A program made the position numbers and the translations under genes. The notes under the pieces are model-generated. The model saw only the letters and a program-made list of their open reading frames with translations. It was not told the DNA's origin and did not search any database. From contig JARGNI010000004.1 in assembly GCA_029213195.1 (NCBI GenBank), positions 124,001 through 188,000 of the forward strand: a stretch of 64,000 nt of DNA, in the 5' to 3' direction. The DNA comes from Verrucomicrobiales bacterium. GTDB taxonomy: Bacteria; Verrucomicrobiota; Verrucomicrobiia; Verrucomicrobiales; DEV007. This document shows positions 27,001 to 37,762 of the stretch, in pieces. Numbering within the stretch: the stretch's first letter is position 1; the number at the start of each line of letters is the position of its first letter.

Positions 27001-28126
27001 GCCCAATGGAGAAGGACAGGAGAATTCCGAGCCAGGTGACCCACAGGGACAGGGAGCTTCGGATACACCGGGTGAGAAAGGAGAAACCTCCCCCGATGGG
27101 AAACAGCCCGGACAACAGGGGAAAGGGGAAAATGTCGCCGAAGCCAGCAATCCCGAAGGCCAGCCATCGCCAGGAAATCAACCTGGTGAAGAAGGACAAC
27201 CTGGAAGCGAGGGCCAGCAGCCCGGAGAAGAAGGTCAGGGTCTCGCTCAGAATTCCGAAGAAGGCCAACAGCCCGGTCAGGGTCAGCAACCCGGCGAATC
27301 CGCCCAGCCTGGAGAAGGTCAGCAGCCCGGAGAAGGCGAGGGACAACAACCGGGTCAAGGGGAAGGCCAAAACCCCGAGATGGCAGAAAATGGTCAACAA
27401 CCCGGACAAGGTCAAAGCCCGGGTGAGGGACAGGGTGAAACTCCAGGCCAGGGCCAGAGCCCCGGTGAAGGACAGTCTCCCGGAGAAGGGCAAAGCCCCG
27501 GGCAAGGCCAGGGACAAAGCCCCGAGATGGCTCAGGGCGGGGAACAACCCGGACAGGGACAGAGCCCTGGCCAGGGACAATCGCCAGGCGAGGGGCAAGG
27601 TCAGCAACCCGGCGAAGGTCAGGGGCAATCTCCCCAGGGAAGCTCCGGCCAGACGGCCTCCAACAGCTCTTCTCCCCGGAGAGGATCCCTCAGTCTCGGC
27701 GGAGACGATCGTGGAAGCGGAATGCCAACCGGTGGCCAGCCGAGCGGGCCTCTCTTCTTCCAGCAACAGTCCGAGCAGAGAACCGAAGGGGCCATCACCG
27801 GAGAAGACTACACGGATTTTCGTGACCGACTCGGGAACATCGAGGAAATGTTACCCCAGGAGGACCTGCGAAATGCCGCCGCCCGCGTCGCCGACAATGC
27901 CCGCTCCATGCGTGTCGACTTCAGCCGAGACAACCTGCCCCCCGGAGCCGCCGATATCGAGCAGCGAATTACCGATCCTCTCATCGAGCTCCGCCAGCGG
28001 GTCAGTGAAGAAATCGCAAAACTGAATCGGGAGAATCCGATCGCCCCGGTCGATCGCGATCCGGTACCCTCCGAATTCCGCGACCTCGTCCGTCGCTACT
28101 ACGAAGAACTCGGTGCCGGGAAATAA
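24050..28126 (+). CDS. Giant DUF4175-like membrane-anchored coiled-coil protein with Gly/Gln/Pro repeat tail
   Basis: 1358 residues. Residues 1-170 hold three membrane segments around RRRRIITSLLLFGTVVFLGL, GGIALVGLIALVRA and a third near 150. Residues 175-500 are beta-rich, Ig-like. Residues about 640-980 are a long charged coiled coil (repeated ELARRQEAIAEKIKELENQL-type heptads). Residues about 985-1205 are a low-complexity tract of GQ, PGEG and PGQGQ repeats. A short alpha-helical end domain follows. The layout matches DUF4175-type proteins of PVC and Bacteroidetes Bat operons. A structural or tethering role in the periplasm is plausible, but the function is unknown. Confidence 0.82.
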   Translation: MIEKLLASCLRPVLDAEIQLRRRRIITSLLLFGTVVFLGLLALAKWQGYWSWEVIFAALGGIALVGLIALVRAGRDPDWKAMARKIEDHHPDLNTALLTALDQKPDADGNLGYLQRRLLSEVSEHAVRNRWVRNVSGKRLRLAAWGQFASVIGFVLSVWFLLGFAPGARTLLPEPGITGVEEPKPAVPEIQLSVSPGDVELEKGSRLIVEGSFSGRAPAAAQLILQTEEGEKSIPMNVGLDDNVFSALIPRVDVPGNYQVRYEGKNSESYEIEVFELPKLVQADVTVTPPAFLEKEPETIEDTRKFTVMEGSRLDWSLRVNKPIEAGELFGEDETSIPLAPSKEDPTLLVATQVPTKSQRYRVHLVDNKDRANRRPPWITVNVKRNQAPKLKLLFPGKDFEVSAVQELPLEAEVWDDVKVESVGYAYQFGEKETVVTISSDPLIGEKKHVVTEKLDLEPLGAEPRDLITYYFWAEDRDNDGNIRRTTSDMFFAEVRFFEEIIREGAPQQGSPGEGGGESEELLKLQKEVINAAWKLRRDHDLGKAFDLLVSDVEVVAESQGVVLGMIQPVIEETEDPELKKIFLEAQALMQQAESEFVLVVEKEDGDLISPAHQTARSVFAKLIEARSREQEISMSKSQQGSGSQQEQQRNMNLELEQKELKYEEQSQAQMEQQTAEQKENLAVLSRLKELARRQEAIAEKIKELENQLQDADEEEKAEIERQLKRLEEEQRELLREADDLSERMDSEENRANMTEEREQLEKTRENIQDTAEELSEGNLADAANSATRASRELNEIEEEFRERTSRQFAEEMRGMRDKARELAEAQEELGKELADLNATDADDPYTAESQKKRGELAQQITAEARELSDLINEMKQLSEDSETSEPILSDALYEAIRNTITSGTEESLQEARDMTFYNRPEQALASQQAAARGIEQLKEAVEEAADKVLGNEADALRLARSELDRLIEDSQKEAERLAQQNGQPNGEGQENSEPGDPQGQGASDTPGEKGETSPDGKQPGQQGKGENVAEASNPEGQPSPGNQPGEEGQPGSEGQQPGEEGQGLAQNSEEGQQPGQGQQPGESAQPGEGQQPGEGEGQQPGQGEGQNPEMAENGQQPGQGQSPGEGQGETPGQGQSPGEGQSPGEGQSPGQGQGQSPEMAQGGEQPGQGQSPGQGQSPGEGQGQQPGEGQGQSPQGSSGQTASNSSSPRRGSLSLGGDDRGSGMPTGGQPSGPLFFQQQSEQRTEGAITGEDYTDFRDRLGNIEEMLPQEDLRNAAARVADNARSMRVDFSRDNLPPGAADIEQRITDPLIELRQRVSEEIAKLNRENPIAPVDRDPVPSEFRDLVRRYYEELGAGK
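26997..27655 (+). repeat. In-frame Gly/Gln/Pro/Glu low-complexity repeat tract
   Basis: About 220 codons dominated by GQQPGEGQ, PGQGQSPGEGQ and similar short units within the DUF4175-like gene. Units vary in length and codon use, so this is an old or selected repeat and not a fresh microsatellite. The tract creates a large antisense open frame on the minus strand. Confidence 0.9.
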
Positions 28127-28150
28127 GCCCGCTGCTCCCCTCCCCATTCG

Positions 28151-30553
28151 ATGATGCTGTCTGCTTCCTATTCTCCCGTGCTCTCCTCGATCGCTTTTGC
28201 GAGCGAGTCATGGGCCTGGGTCGCCGTTGGCTTCGGAGTCGCTTCGCTTCTCATTCTCTTCTTCAGCTATCGCAACTCTCCCCTGAGAGGTGCTCCACGG
28301 ATCTTTGCTCTTCTCTTCAAGGCGATCGGTCTCATTCTCCTCGCCCTTGTACTTCTCGAGCCGGTCCGACTCGACGAGCAACCAAAGAAAAACGCCAACG
28401 ATCTCGTCATTGCCGCTGACAATTCGTCAGGGATGACGATTGCGCTCCAGGAAGAAAACCCGACACCCGCTGACCTGCTCGCTGACGCCCTTGGAAAAGA
28501 AAATCCCGACAGTTATCCCGAGTGGATGGATAACATGCAGGACACCTTCCGTCTGCAGACCTTCCTCTTCGATCGCAACCTGAGACGTTCTGCGACCTTT
28601 GCCGATCTCGATTTTGAAACTCCCTATTCGGATCTCGAAACCGTCCTGACAGGAATCGAAACACGATTCAAGGATCGGCCTCATGCGGCGACTCTGCTCC
28701 TCACCGATGGCAACGCCACCGACTCGGCCAAGATCGAAAGCTGGCTCGAAGCCATCGAAACCGAAAATGAGGAACGACCGCCCATTTACCCGGTCCTCAT
28801 CGGAGAAGAGAATCCGGAAGCCACCGATCTCGCCATCACCGAGGTCGATGCCAGCCTCACCCAGTTCGAAGACGCCCGAGTCAGTCTCTCCATCGAAACC
28901 TCGGCTCGGGGAGTCTTCCCCAACCCCGTCGAAGTCTTTGTTCTCAACGAAAAGGGAGAAGAACTCGCCAAAAAACAGATCGCCTTCTCTCCGGAAGCCG
29001 CGCCGCAAAAGGTCCCTGTCCGACTTCGCCTCGCGGCGATCCCTCCCGGGATTTCCTTCCTCACCGCCGGGATCCGCCAGATCGGCGATGAAACCATCCC
29101 GGAATTGACCGAGAAAAACAATCAGTTCCAGATCACCGTCAACCAGGGGAGCGGACCCTACCGCATCCTCTATGTCAGCGGTCGCCCCAACTGGGAATAC
29201 AAATTCCTGCGACGCGCTCTCGCCGAAGATGCCGAGCTCGATCTCGTCGGGCTCATCCGCATTGCCAAAAGAGAACCCAAGTTCGAGTGGCGCGGCCGTA
29301 CCGGTGAATCGAGCAACCCCCTTTTCCGAGGCTTCAACAGCGACATCCCCGAAGAAACCCAGAAATACGACGAACCCGTTCTGATCCGACTCAACACGGC
29401 CACTCCCGAGGAACTGCGAGACGGCTTCCCGTCCTCGGAAGAGGAGTTGTTCCCTCACTACCGGGCCATCGTTCTCGATGACATCGAATCCGAGTTCTTC
29501 ACCCAGGAGCAACAGGAGCTCGTCGATCGCTTTGTGTCTTTGCGAGGAGGAACTCTCGTCATGCTGGGGGGACAAGAGTCTTTCCAGTCCGGAGAATGGC
29601 AGAATACCGCAATCGGGCGGCTTCTCCCTGTCTACCTCGAGCGACTTGGATCGGGCCCTCCCGCCATCCAGGGTGCCTACAACCTGACCCGTGAAGGCTG
29701 GCTCGAACCCTGGATGCGACTGCGCGCCAACCAGAACGATGAAACGACCCGGCTCGCCTACATGACACCGTTCTTCGCGATCAACCAGATCCGTGCCATC
29801 AAGCCCGGCGCTCGACTCCTCGCCACGGTCAAGGACTCGGAGGATCGCCTCCTCCCCGCCATCGTGACCCAACGATATGGCGAAGGAAGGTCTGCCGCGG
29901 TGCCGGTGGGAGATTTCTGGAGATGGGGAATGAAAGATGCCGAGCAACAAGCCGAGCTCGGAAAATCGTGGAGACAACTCCTGCGCTGGAGCGTCAACGA
30001 AGTCGCGACTCGGGTCAATCTCCAGAAAGAAGAGCTCAACGAAGGCGGACTCCCCCTGACCGAGATCTCGGTCCGCGTCCGTGATGAAACGTTCCGCGCC
30101 CAGGACGACGCCACGGTGATGCTGACGGTGACGGGACAGGATGGATCTTCCACCGTTCTCAGCGGCGAGCCCTCCCTCGATGAACCGGGCCTTTTTACCG
30201 CGCAATACTCCACCATCGATCCGGTCGGATATCGCATCACCGCCACCGTGCTCGACGGGGACGGCGAGGAAATTGGGTCTGCGGAAACCGCTCGCGCCGT
30301 CAATCCCGAGGCCAGGGAGCTGGCAAGCCTCGGCCCCAATCGAGATCTTCTTCAGCGAATCGCGGACGTAACCGGAGGAAAGTTGCTCACCCTCGAGGAC
30401 CTCGATCGACTCCCCGCCCTTCTCGAAGATCTCGATCTTCCTGTTTCAGAAATGCGCCAAACTCCGCTCTGGCATGCGCCCTGGCTCTTTCTCCTCGCCC
30501 TTGCCTTTTTTCTCGGGGAATGGATCATTCGTCGACGCCAGGGCATTCTCTAA
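28151..30553 (+). CDS. VWA / class I glutamine-amidotransferase-like membrane protein
   Basis: 800 residues. Two N-terminal membrane segments lie at about 20-38 and 52-70. A VWA-like domain follows from about residue 80 with a degenerate MIDAS (DLVIAADNSSGM). A middle domain beginning YRILYVSGRPNWEYKFLRRAL contains GGTLVMLGGQESFQSG, the GATase1-like fold used by these proteins; no catalytic Cys triad is visible. A C-terminal membrane helix (LFLLALAFFLGEWIIRRR) ends it. It is the standard third member of PVC Bat-type operons. It lies 24 bases after the DUF4175-like gene. Confidence 0.82.
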   Translation: MMLSASYSPVLSSIAFASESWAWVAVGFGVASLLILFFSYRNSPLRGAPRIFALLFKAIGLILLALVLLEPVRLDEQPKKNANDLVIAADNSSGMTIALQEENPTPADLLADALGKENPDSYPEWMDNMQDTFRLQTFLFDRNLRRSATFADLDFETPYSDLETVLTGIETRFKDRPHAATLLLTDGNATDSAKIESWLEAIETENEERPPIYPVLIGEENPEATDLAITEVDASLTQFEDARVSLSIETSARGVFPNPVEVFVLNEKGEELAKKQIAFSPEAAPQKVPVRLRLAAIPPGISFLTAGIRQIGDETIPELTEKNNQFQITVNQGSGPYRILYVSGRPNWEYKFLRRALAEDAELDLVGLIRIAKREPKFEWRGRTGESSNPLFRGFNSDIPEETQKYDEPVLIRLNTATPEELRDGFPSSEEELFPHYRAIVLDDIESEFFTQEQQELVDRFVSLRGGTLVMLGGQESFQSGEWQNTAIGRLLPVYLERLGSGPPAIQGAYNLTREGWLEPWMRLRANQNDETTRLAYMTPFFAINQIRAIKPGARLLATVKDSEDRLLPAIVTQRYGEGRSAAVPVGDFWRWGMKDAEQQAELGKSWRQLLRWSVNEVATRVNLQKEELNEGGLPLTEISVRVRDETFRAQDDATVMLTVTGQDGSSTVLSGEPSLDEPGLFTAQYSTIDPVGYRITATVLDGDGEEIGSAETARAVNPEARELASLGPNRDLLQRIADVTGGKLLTLEDLDRLPALLEDLDLPVSEMRQTPLWHAPWLFLLALAFFLGEWIIRRRQGIL

Positions 30554-30562
30554 TACCTCTCC

Positions 30563-31528
30563 ATGTTGCGATTTCTCATTCTCGGACTCACCCTGTTTCT
30601 TTCGCTGCCACTCGTGGCCGAGGAAAAGGAGATCCGTATTCTCGTGGTCACCGGAACCAGCGGAACCGACAAGTTCGAAACCATCTTTGCCGAGAACGCA
30701 CTCAGATGGAAAGAAGCGGCCGAACTCGGAGGCGCCACTTTCGAGTTGATCGGCCAGGATCGAGGAGTGGAAGACAACCAAGCCAGCGACGCGGAAAAAC
30801 TCAAGGCCGCCATTGCCGCGGCCAGGGAACCTGAGCTCTGGATCGTGCTCATCGGGCACGGCTCCTTCGATACACGGGAAGTGAAATTCAATCTCGAAGG
30901 TCCCGATGTGACCGACACCGAAATCGCCGAGTGGGTGAAGGCGTATCCCGGAAAGCTGACCTTCATCAATACCGCATCGGCAAGTGGTAGCTTTGTCAGG
31001 AAACTTTCCGGGAAAGATCGAGTTGTCATCACCGCAACCAAGAATGAAGCCGAAGTCTTCTACACTCGTTTCGGAAACTACTTCGTCGAAGCGATCCAGG
31101 GGAAGGAGGACGCCGATCTCGACAACGACGACCAGGTATCACTTCTCGAAGCCTTCATCTTCGCCTCGGACGAAGTCTCCACGTTTTTTGAGGTCGAAGG
31201 GCGCCTCGCCACGGAGCACGCCCTGATCGACGACAACGCGGATGGCCTTGGTTCCCGGGCCGAATGGTATGAAGGGACCACCCCCACTCGGACTCCGGCA
31301 AAAGACAAGGAGGCCGACGGAGAGCTGGCTTCCCGACGTGTCCTCGTGAAAAACGAATTTGAAAGACGGCTCACCGCCGAGCAGCGCGCGCAGCGCGACG
31401 AGTGGGAGCAGCAGGTCAGGGCCCTGCGTCGAGCCAGAGACGATATGGAGGAAGAGGCTTACTACGATCAGCTCGAATCTCTCCTCCTGAAACTGGGAGC
31501 TCTTTACAAGGAAGTCAGCGACTCCTGA
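30563..31528 (+). CDS. Exported caspase/C13-peptidase-fold protein with substituted catalytic Cys
   Basis: 321 residues with signal peptide MLRFLILGLTLFLSLPLVAE. The core resembles caspase-like peptidases: VLIGHGSFDT gives the catalytic-His motif (His99). The strand that should carry DxCxSG reads FINTASASGSF, with Ser139 at the Cys position. An acidic EF-hand/dockerin-like loop (DADLDNDDQVSLLEAF, from Asp183) follows. The C-terminus is helical and charged. The protein is probably not a cysteine protease and may be a binding or scaffold member of the operon. It starts 10 bases after the previous gene. Confidence 0.75.
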   Translation: MLRFLILGLTLFLSLPLVAEEKEIRILVVTGTSGTDKFETIFAENALRWKEAAELGGATFELIGQDRGVEDNQASDAEKLKAAIAAAREPELWIVLIGHGSFDTREVKFNLEGPDVTDTEIAEWVKAYPGKLTFINTASASGSFVRKLSGKDRVVITATKNEAEVFYTRFGNYFVEAIQGKEDADLDNDDQVSLLEAFIFASDEVSTFFEVEGRLATEHALIDDNADGLGSRAEWYEGTTPTRTPAKDKEADGELASRRVLVKNEFERRLTAEQRAQRDEWEQQVRALRRARDDMEEEAYYDQLESLLLKLGALYKEVSDS

Positions 31529-31535
31529 AGCCGAG

Positions 31536-32876
31536 ATGGATGAGTCTCCTCAAGAGATTGCCGAGTCCCCCGCGACTGGTTCCCGCTCCGCCGAGACGCG
31601 CCCGAAATGGGCGAAACGATCACAGCTGAGCAGTGGGGGTCGCCTTTTCGCCGGGCTCCTCTTTGCGATTCTCTCCGGTGCCGTATTCTTCATCGACATC
31701 CAACCCGAACCCGCCAAGTGGGTTTTCTTCCTCCTTGGCCTGGCGGGAATACTCCTCCTCACCTTCTGGCGAGCTCCCGCAGAAGAGAAAAAAGATGAGG
31801 ACGATATCGTCGAGATCGCTCGCCAGGCGATCAAGAACGAGGCGACTCGACTCGATCACAAGCGAGCCGATCTCGAGAAAGTCCTCATGTCCTATGGCGA
31901 GTGGATGGAGTTTCCCGACTACCAGGTACTCCAGACCATCGATTGGAAGGATGCCGCTCATCACACCCTCGACGAGCGGGTCGCCAATCTGCTCGATGCG
32001 GAGGCGGATCTCGTCATCCAGCGTTTTTCCAGCGGTGTTTATTGGAAAGACGGGCAGTTCGAGGGGCGTCAACTACTCCTCGATCTCGTGTCCTTCACGG
32101 AGTCCATTGCCCGGATCTATCAACCCGAAGCCAAGCTTCCCCTGCTCGAGCTCAATCTCGAGAGTCTGCTCAAGGCCGTCAATCGCGCTTCGCTTCAGAT
32201 CATTCTCCTCCTCGAAGAATTGCCCATCGTCGAGGTCCAGCAGATGAACCTGCGCAAGATGTCGGACAACATCCGCAAGGCATCCTCTGTCTACAAAAAG
32301 GTCGAGGGGATGCAACCCTACCTGAAGCCTGTTCGATACCTCTGGCAGGGCAGCAAGCTTCTGCTCGCCTCCAATCCACTGCTCGCTGCAGGGTGGATCG
32401 CCGGATCCGAGGTGCTCTGGAAAGGGGGCAAGCACCTGGGAAAGAAAGCCGTCGATGCCTACCTCCTCAGCCTCGTCCGCCAGACCCTGGGCATCATCGC
32501 CTGGGAGACAGCCGGGATCTACGATTCGACCCACCGTTATCGGAATCCCGACTGGATCTACGGCGTCGAGCTGGCGCACCTACTCAGCAAATTCGATGCG
32601 ACCCAGGAAGTGCTCAGGGAGACCTTTCGCGAGTTGGGGCGCCTTCCTCTGCGCAGCAGCTACGACCGAATTTTTCTCTATCGCTGCATTGCCCAGAACG
32701 CGAGCCCGAAGCCCAAGCACTTTGCTCAGCCGGATTCCCTCGGTCGTGAAATTCGAGAACAACTCCGGGATCAGCTCCTCGCATTCTACGAGAAAAACAT
32801 CAGCGCCAACGCCGATGCCGAGAATGAAAAGACGGTTGAATGGCGCAAGGGGTTGAAGGAGCGCCTCGGACTCTGA
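31536..32876 (+). CDS. Two-TM membrane protein with large cytoplasmic helical domain, unknown
   Basis: 446 residues. Two membrane helices near 36-72 (LFAGLLFAILSGAVFFID, WVFFLLGLAGILLLTFW) form a hairpin anchor. About 370 mostly helical residues follow, with weak hydrophobic stretches near 270-300. I recognise no catalytic motif. It starts eight bases after the caspase-like gene, so it belongs to the same operon and probably to the same complex. It is the last gene before the hsp20 promoter. Confidence 0.7.
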   Translation: MDESPQEIAESPATGSRSAETRPKWAKRSQLSSGGRLFAGLLFAILSGAVFFIDIQPEPAKWVFFLLGLAGILLLTFWRAPAEEKKDEDDIVEIARQAIKNEATRLDHKRADLEKVLMSYGEWMEFPDYQVLQTIDWKDAAHHTLDERVANLLDAEADLVIQRFSSGVYWKDGQFEGRQLLLDLVSFTESIARIYQPEAKLPLLELNLESLLKAVNRASLQIILLLEELPIVEVQQMNLRKMSDNIRKASSVYKKVEGMQPYLKPVRYLWQGSKLLLASNPLLAAGWIAGSEVLWKGGKHLGKKAVDAYLLSLVRQTLGIIAWETAGIYDSTHRYRNPDWIYGVELAHLLSKFDATQEVLRETFRELGRLPLRSSYDRIFLYRCIAQNASPKPKHFAQPDSLGREIREQLRDQLLAFYEKNISANADAENEKTVEWRKGLKERLGL

Positions 32877-32903
32877 GACAAGCCGAGGCCCCTCGCGAAA
32901 GCA

Positions 32904-32932
32904 TTGAAAACCGCACCGAGCGACCGTAGACT
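32904..32932 (+). promoter_or_regulatory. Sigma-70 type promoter of hsp20, probably leaderless
   Basis: TTGAAA (32904-32909), a 17-base spacer, then TAGACT (32927-32932). Eight bases separate it from the ATG at 32941, so the mRNA would start at or next to the start codon, as at serS. Confidence 0.5.
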
Positions 32933-32940
32933 GTTCGACC

Positions 32941-33348
32941 ATGTCGCGGAAAGTTCGTCTCACTCGCATCATCGGCCGGACCGGTGAAGTTGCCCAGGAC
33001 CTGAGCAATCTCCATTTCTCCGGATTCCGCCCTGATCAGGGTTGGAAGCCCGAGATCAATGCCTACCGGTATGACAACCGTTTCGAACTCTGGGTCGATC
33101 TGGCCGGCGTCGACAAGGAGAACATCGAGGTCGACGTTCTGCCTGACAAAGTGAGAATCTCCGGAACCCGCCAGACTCCCGCACCGACCCGCGATGCTTC
33201 CAGCCAATGCCGCGAAGTTCTCGCCATGGAAATCGAGAGTGGACGCTTCGTCAGAGAGATCAAACTGCCCCGTGAGATCGATCGTAACGAAGTAACCGCC
33301 AAGCAGGAAAATGGCCTGCTCTGGGTCGTGCTCCCCTTCGTCTCCTAG
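32941..33348 (+). CDS. Small heat-shock protein, Hsp20/alpha-crystallin family
   Basis: 135 residues. The alpha-crystallin domain spans about 40-132, from PEINAYRYDNRFELWVDLAGV through RFVREIKLPREIDRNEVTAKQENGLLWVVLP. The C-terminal IxI-type tail is missing, so oligomer assembly may differ. It is an ATP-independent holdase. It lies 34 bases before lon; the two probably form a protein-quality-control transcript from the promoter at 32904. Confidence 0.9.
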   Translation: MSRKVRLTRIIGRTGEVAQDLSNLHFSGFRPDQGWKPEINAYRYDNRFELWVDLAGVDKENIEVDVLPDKVRISGTRQTPAPTRDASSQCREVLAMEIESGRFVREIKLPREIDRNEVTAKQENGLLWVVLPFVS

Positions 33349-33382
33349 GCACCCTGCTCTTTTCCCTTTTTTCAATTCCTGT

Positions 33383-35791
<2,409 letters not shown>

Positions 35792-35904
35792 AATGCCGCA
35801 CTCTTTCCTTTGCGGGATTGCCCAACGGGGAGAAAACACGGTATCCTTGGAAGAGTTTTTTTCGTGAGTCCGCTTCTTCTGACGGATCGCTTCTCGCATC
35901 GACC

Positions 35905-36579
35905 ATGTTTTTCTTCGCCAACTCCTGCTTTTTTCGAAAGGCTCATATTGCCTTCTCCGGAGCAGTCCTACTCTTTTCCCCCATGGTGATCGGAGAGGAG
36001 ACGGAAAAGGATTTTATTCTCCCCGAGAAGATCGACGAACAACAGTTCACGGCCTTGAAAGAACAATCTCCGTTTACCCGCGTCCTCGACTTCGCCGAGA
36101 CGGTTCGGCTGACGGGGATCGCGATCATTGATGGCGAGCAAGTGGCCACAGTTCGAGATCGGCAGAAAGGGAATAGCTACGTGATCTCAGGAAAAGCCAA
36201 TGACCAGGGATGGAAGATGGTCGGAGTGGATTCCAACACGGATCTCGCGGAAGTCGTCGCCACCTTTTCCGTGAACGGAGGAGAAGAGATCACCCTTCAG
36301 TTCGATGAGAAGCAGCTCAATCCCGTGCCATCGCCCAAAGGCACGCGATCGATCCAGGTGAATCGTGATCTCGCTCGCAAACCTCCACCCACCCAGGAAG
36401 AACGCAAAAAGTTTGGCGAATGGGTCCGCAATCGGATGAGCAAGATGTCGGATGAACAGAAGAAACGAGTCGGTCAAATCATGCAGGAAAAGATGAAGGC
36501 CAATCAAAATCTCACCGATCGCCAGAAAGGCGACATTTTCGTCAAAATCCTCGACTACGTGGAGTCTGGGAAGAAGTAG
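35905..36579 (+). CDS. Small exported protein, unknown
   Basis: 224 residues from the ATG at 35905, which places a signal peptide (about residues 1-32, hydrophobic AHIAFSGAVLLFSP) at the N-terminus; the frame is open from 35788. The middle is beta-rich (RLTGIAIIDGEQVATVRDR), and the C-terminal 70 residues are charged and helical, ending IFVKILDYVESGKK. That ending resembles FIRILDYIRSNGK in the PQQ protein at 53304-55784; the match is short. Function unknown. Confidence 0.65.
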   Translation: MFFFANSCFFRKAHIAFSGAVLLFSPMVIGEETEKDFILPEKIDEQQFTALKEQSPFTRVLDFAETVRLTGIAIIDGEQVATVRDRQKGNSYVISGKANDQGWKMVGVDSNTDLAEVVATFSVNGGEEITLQFDEKQLNPVPSPKGTRSIQVNRDLARKPPPTQEERKKFGEWVRNRMSKMSDEQKKRVGQIMQEKMKANQNLTDRQKGDIFVKILDYVESGKK

Positions 36580-36622
36580 TCGTCGGATTCGATTCTCCTC
36601 GAAGAGACTTCCAGCGAAGGTA

Positions 36623-37051
36623 TCAGGACTTCGCAGTACGCCTCTTGAAAATCCAGAGCGACACTCCAGCGAGGAAACCAAAGACGAGGGTTCCCGCATA
36701 CGACAATCCAAGAGTGGTGTTGCTGATTGGCATCCTTTCAAAAATGGGCAGCAGCAAAGCTCCAGCAGCAGCGAAAAGAAATGGGAGCACCCATTTCTGC
36801 CCAAGACAAAAAAGCCAGATCATCCCTGGGACCGCACCCACGCAGCCCGCTCCGATCGCCATGGTATGCTGAAAACAACTCAGCGCAAAACGACTGGTCC
36901 ACCACGAATCTCCAGCAAAGGCAGCAATGAAACTCCCGAAGATTCCTCCCAGGGCAGCGCCAACCAAGCTGACTGCCGCTGCGAAATAAAACTGCCACTT
37001 GAGTTTCGCACTGCTCTTCTTCAAGGAGGGGTTTGGGGATGGTGCAGGCAT
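36623..37051 (-). CDS. Small membrane protein with four TM segments, unknown
   Basis: 142 residues from the ATG at 37051; an ATG at 37078 would add nine residues. Four hydrophobic helices separated by short loops (FYFAAAVSLVGAALGGIFGS first, GTLVFGFLAGVSLWIF last). No motif points to a function. Composition is less GC-rich than the neighbours. Confidence 0.55.
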   Translation of the reverse strand: MPAPSPNPSLKKSSAKLKWQFYFAAAVSLVGAALGGIFGSFIAAFAGDSWWTSRFALSCFQHTMAIGAGCVGAVPGMIWLFCLGQKWVLPFLFAAAGALLLPIFERMPISNTTLGLSYAGTLVFGFLAGVSLWIFKRRTAKS

Positions 37052-37201
37052 ATTCTTCGTCACACGAAAGACTGCCACATCACCATCAAATCCCTAAATC
37101 GTTAAATCGAATCCTCGCATCGCCTCAATCAATCGAGCAAAGGACTCCATTGCTGAAGAGTGGTCTCGCAACAAAAGGACCTTCCCCGGACAGGGAAAGT
37201 C

Positions 37202-37612
37202 TCAACACTCCACCCCCTCCTTCGATTCCCAGAAGGAAATCGCCGCCCCCTGCGGATCGACGATGACGGCGAAGCGTCCCATGGGAAGGTCGGTCACTTC
37301 CTTCACGACCTGCGCTCCGAGATCCACCGCTTTGGCAACGGCTGCGTCGGCATCTTGCACCGTGACATAGGCACACCACATCGGAGGACAGTCTCCCATC
37401 TCTTCGGTGATCTGAACCATCCCAGCAACGGGGCGATCTCCAAGCTTGAACATGTGATACTCCCCATAGGGCATCGGGACGGATTCATGTGTCCATCCCA
37501 GGAGACTCTTGTAGAACTCAATCGATCCTCCCACATCCGGACTCATCAACTCGTTCCAAGAGATCATTCCGGGGGTCATGTCTGGCTCATATGAATCGGC
37601 TTGTTCGCTCAT
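37202..37612 (-). CDS. VOC-superfamily (glyoxalase-like) protein
   Basis: 136 residues forming one vicinal-oxygen-chelate module pair: GMISWNELMSPDVGGSIEFY opens the fold, LLGWTHES and GEYHMFKLGDRPVAGM follow, and RFAVIVDPQGAAISFWE closes it. Such proteins include glyoxalases, dioxygenases and antibiotic-binding proteins. Metal ligands cannot be assigned with certainty. Monocistronic on the minus strand. Confidence 0.88.
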   Translation of the reverse strand: MSEQADSYEPDMTPGMISWNELMSPDVGGSIEFYKSLLGWTHESVPMPYGEYHMFKLGDRPVAGMVQITEEMGDCPPMWCAYVTVQDADAAVAKAVDLGAQVVKEVTDLPMGRFAVIVDPQGAAISFWESKEGVEC

Positions 37613-37762
37613 AATTTCTTCGATGGGCTAATGATTGGAAATCGGATCCACAAGAATTGCAGATCCTATACTGTATCTATGAACACTTCTTTTCGATCTT
37701 CCAAGCAAATTCTTGTAAATTCTTTCCTGCGTTCCTCGAAGAATCGGTGAGAAGTGGGTTTC

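Noticed and set aside
24716-27766. Open frame of 1016 codons on the minus strand
   Set aside because: It is antisense to the DUF4175-like gene. Its Leu/Ser/Ala-rich product is the mirror of the coiled-coil and Gly/Gln repeat codons, and the plus-strand protein has clear domains and operon context.
28427-30205. Open frame of 592 codons on the minus strand
   Set aside because: It is the antisense shadow of the VWA/GATase-like gene.
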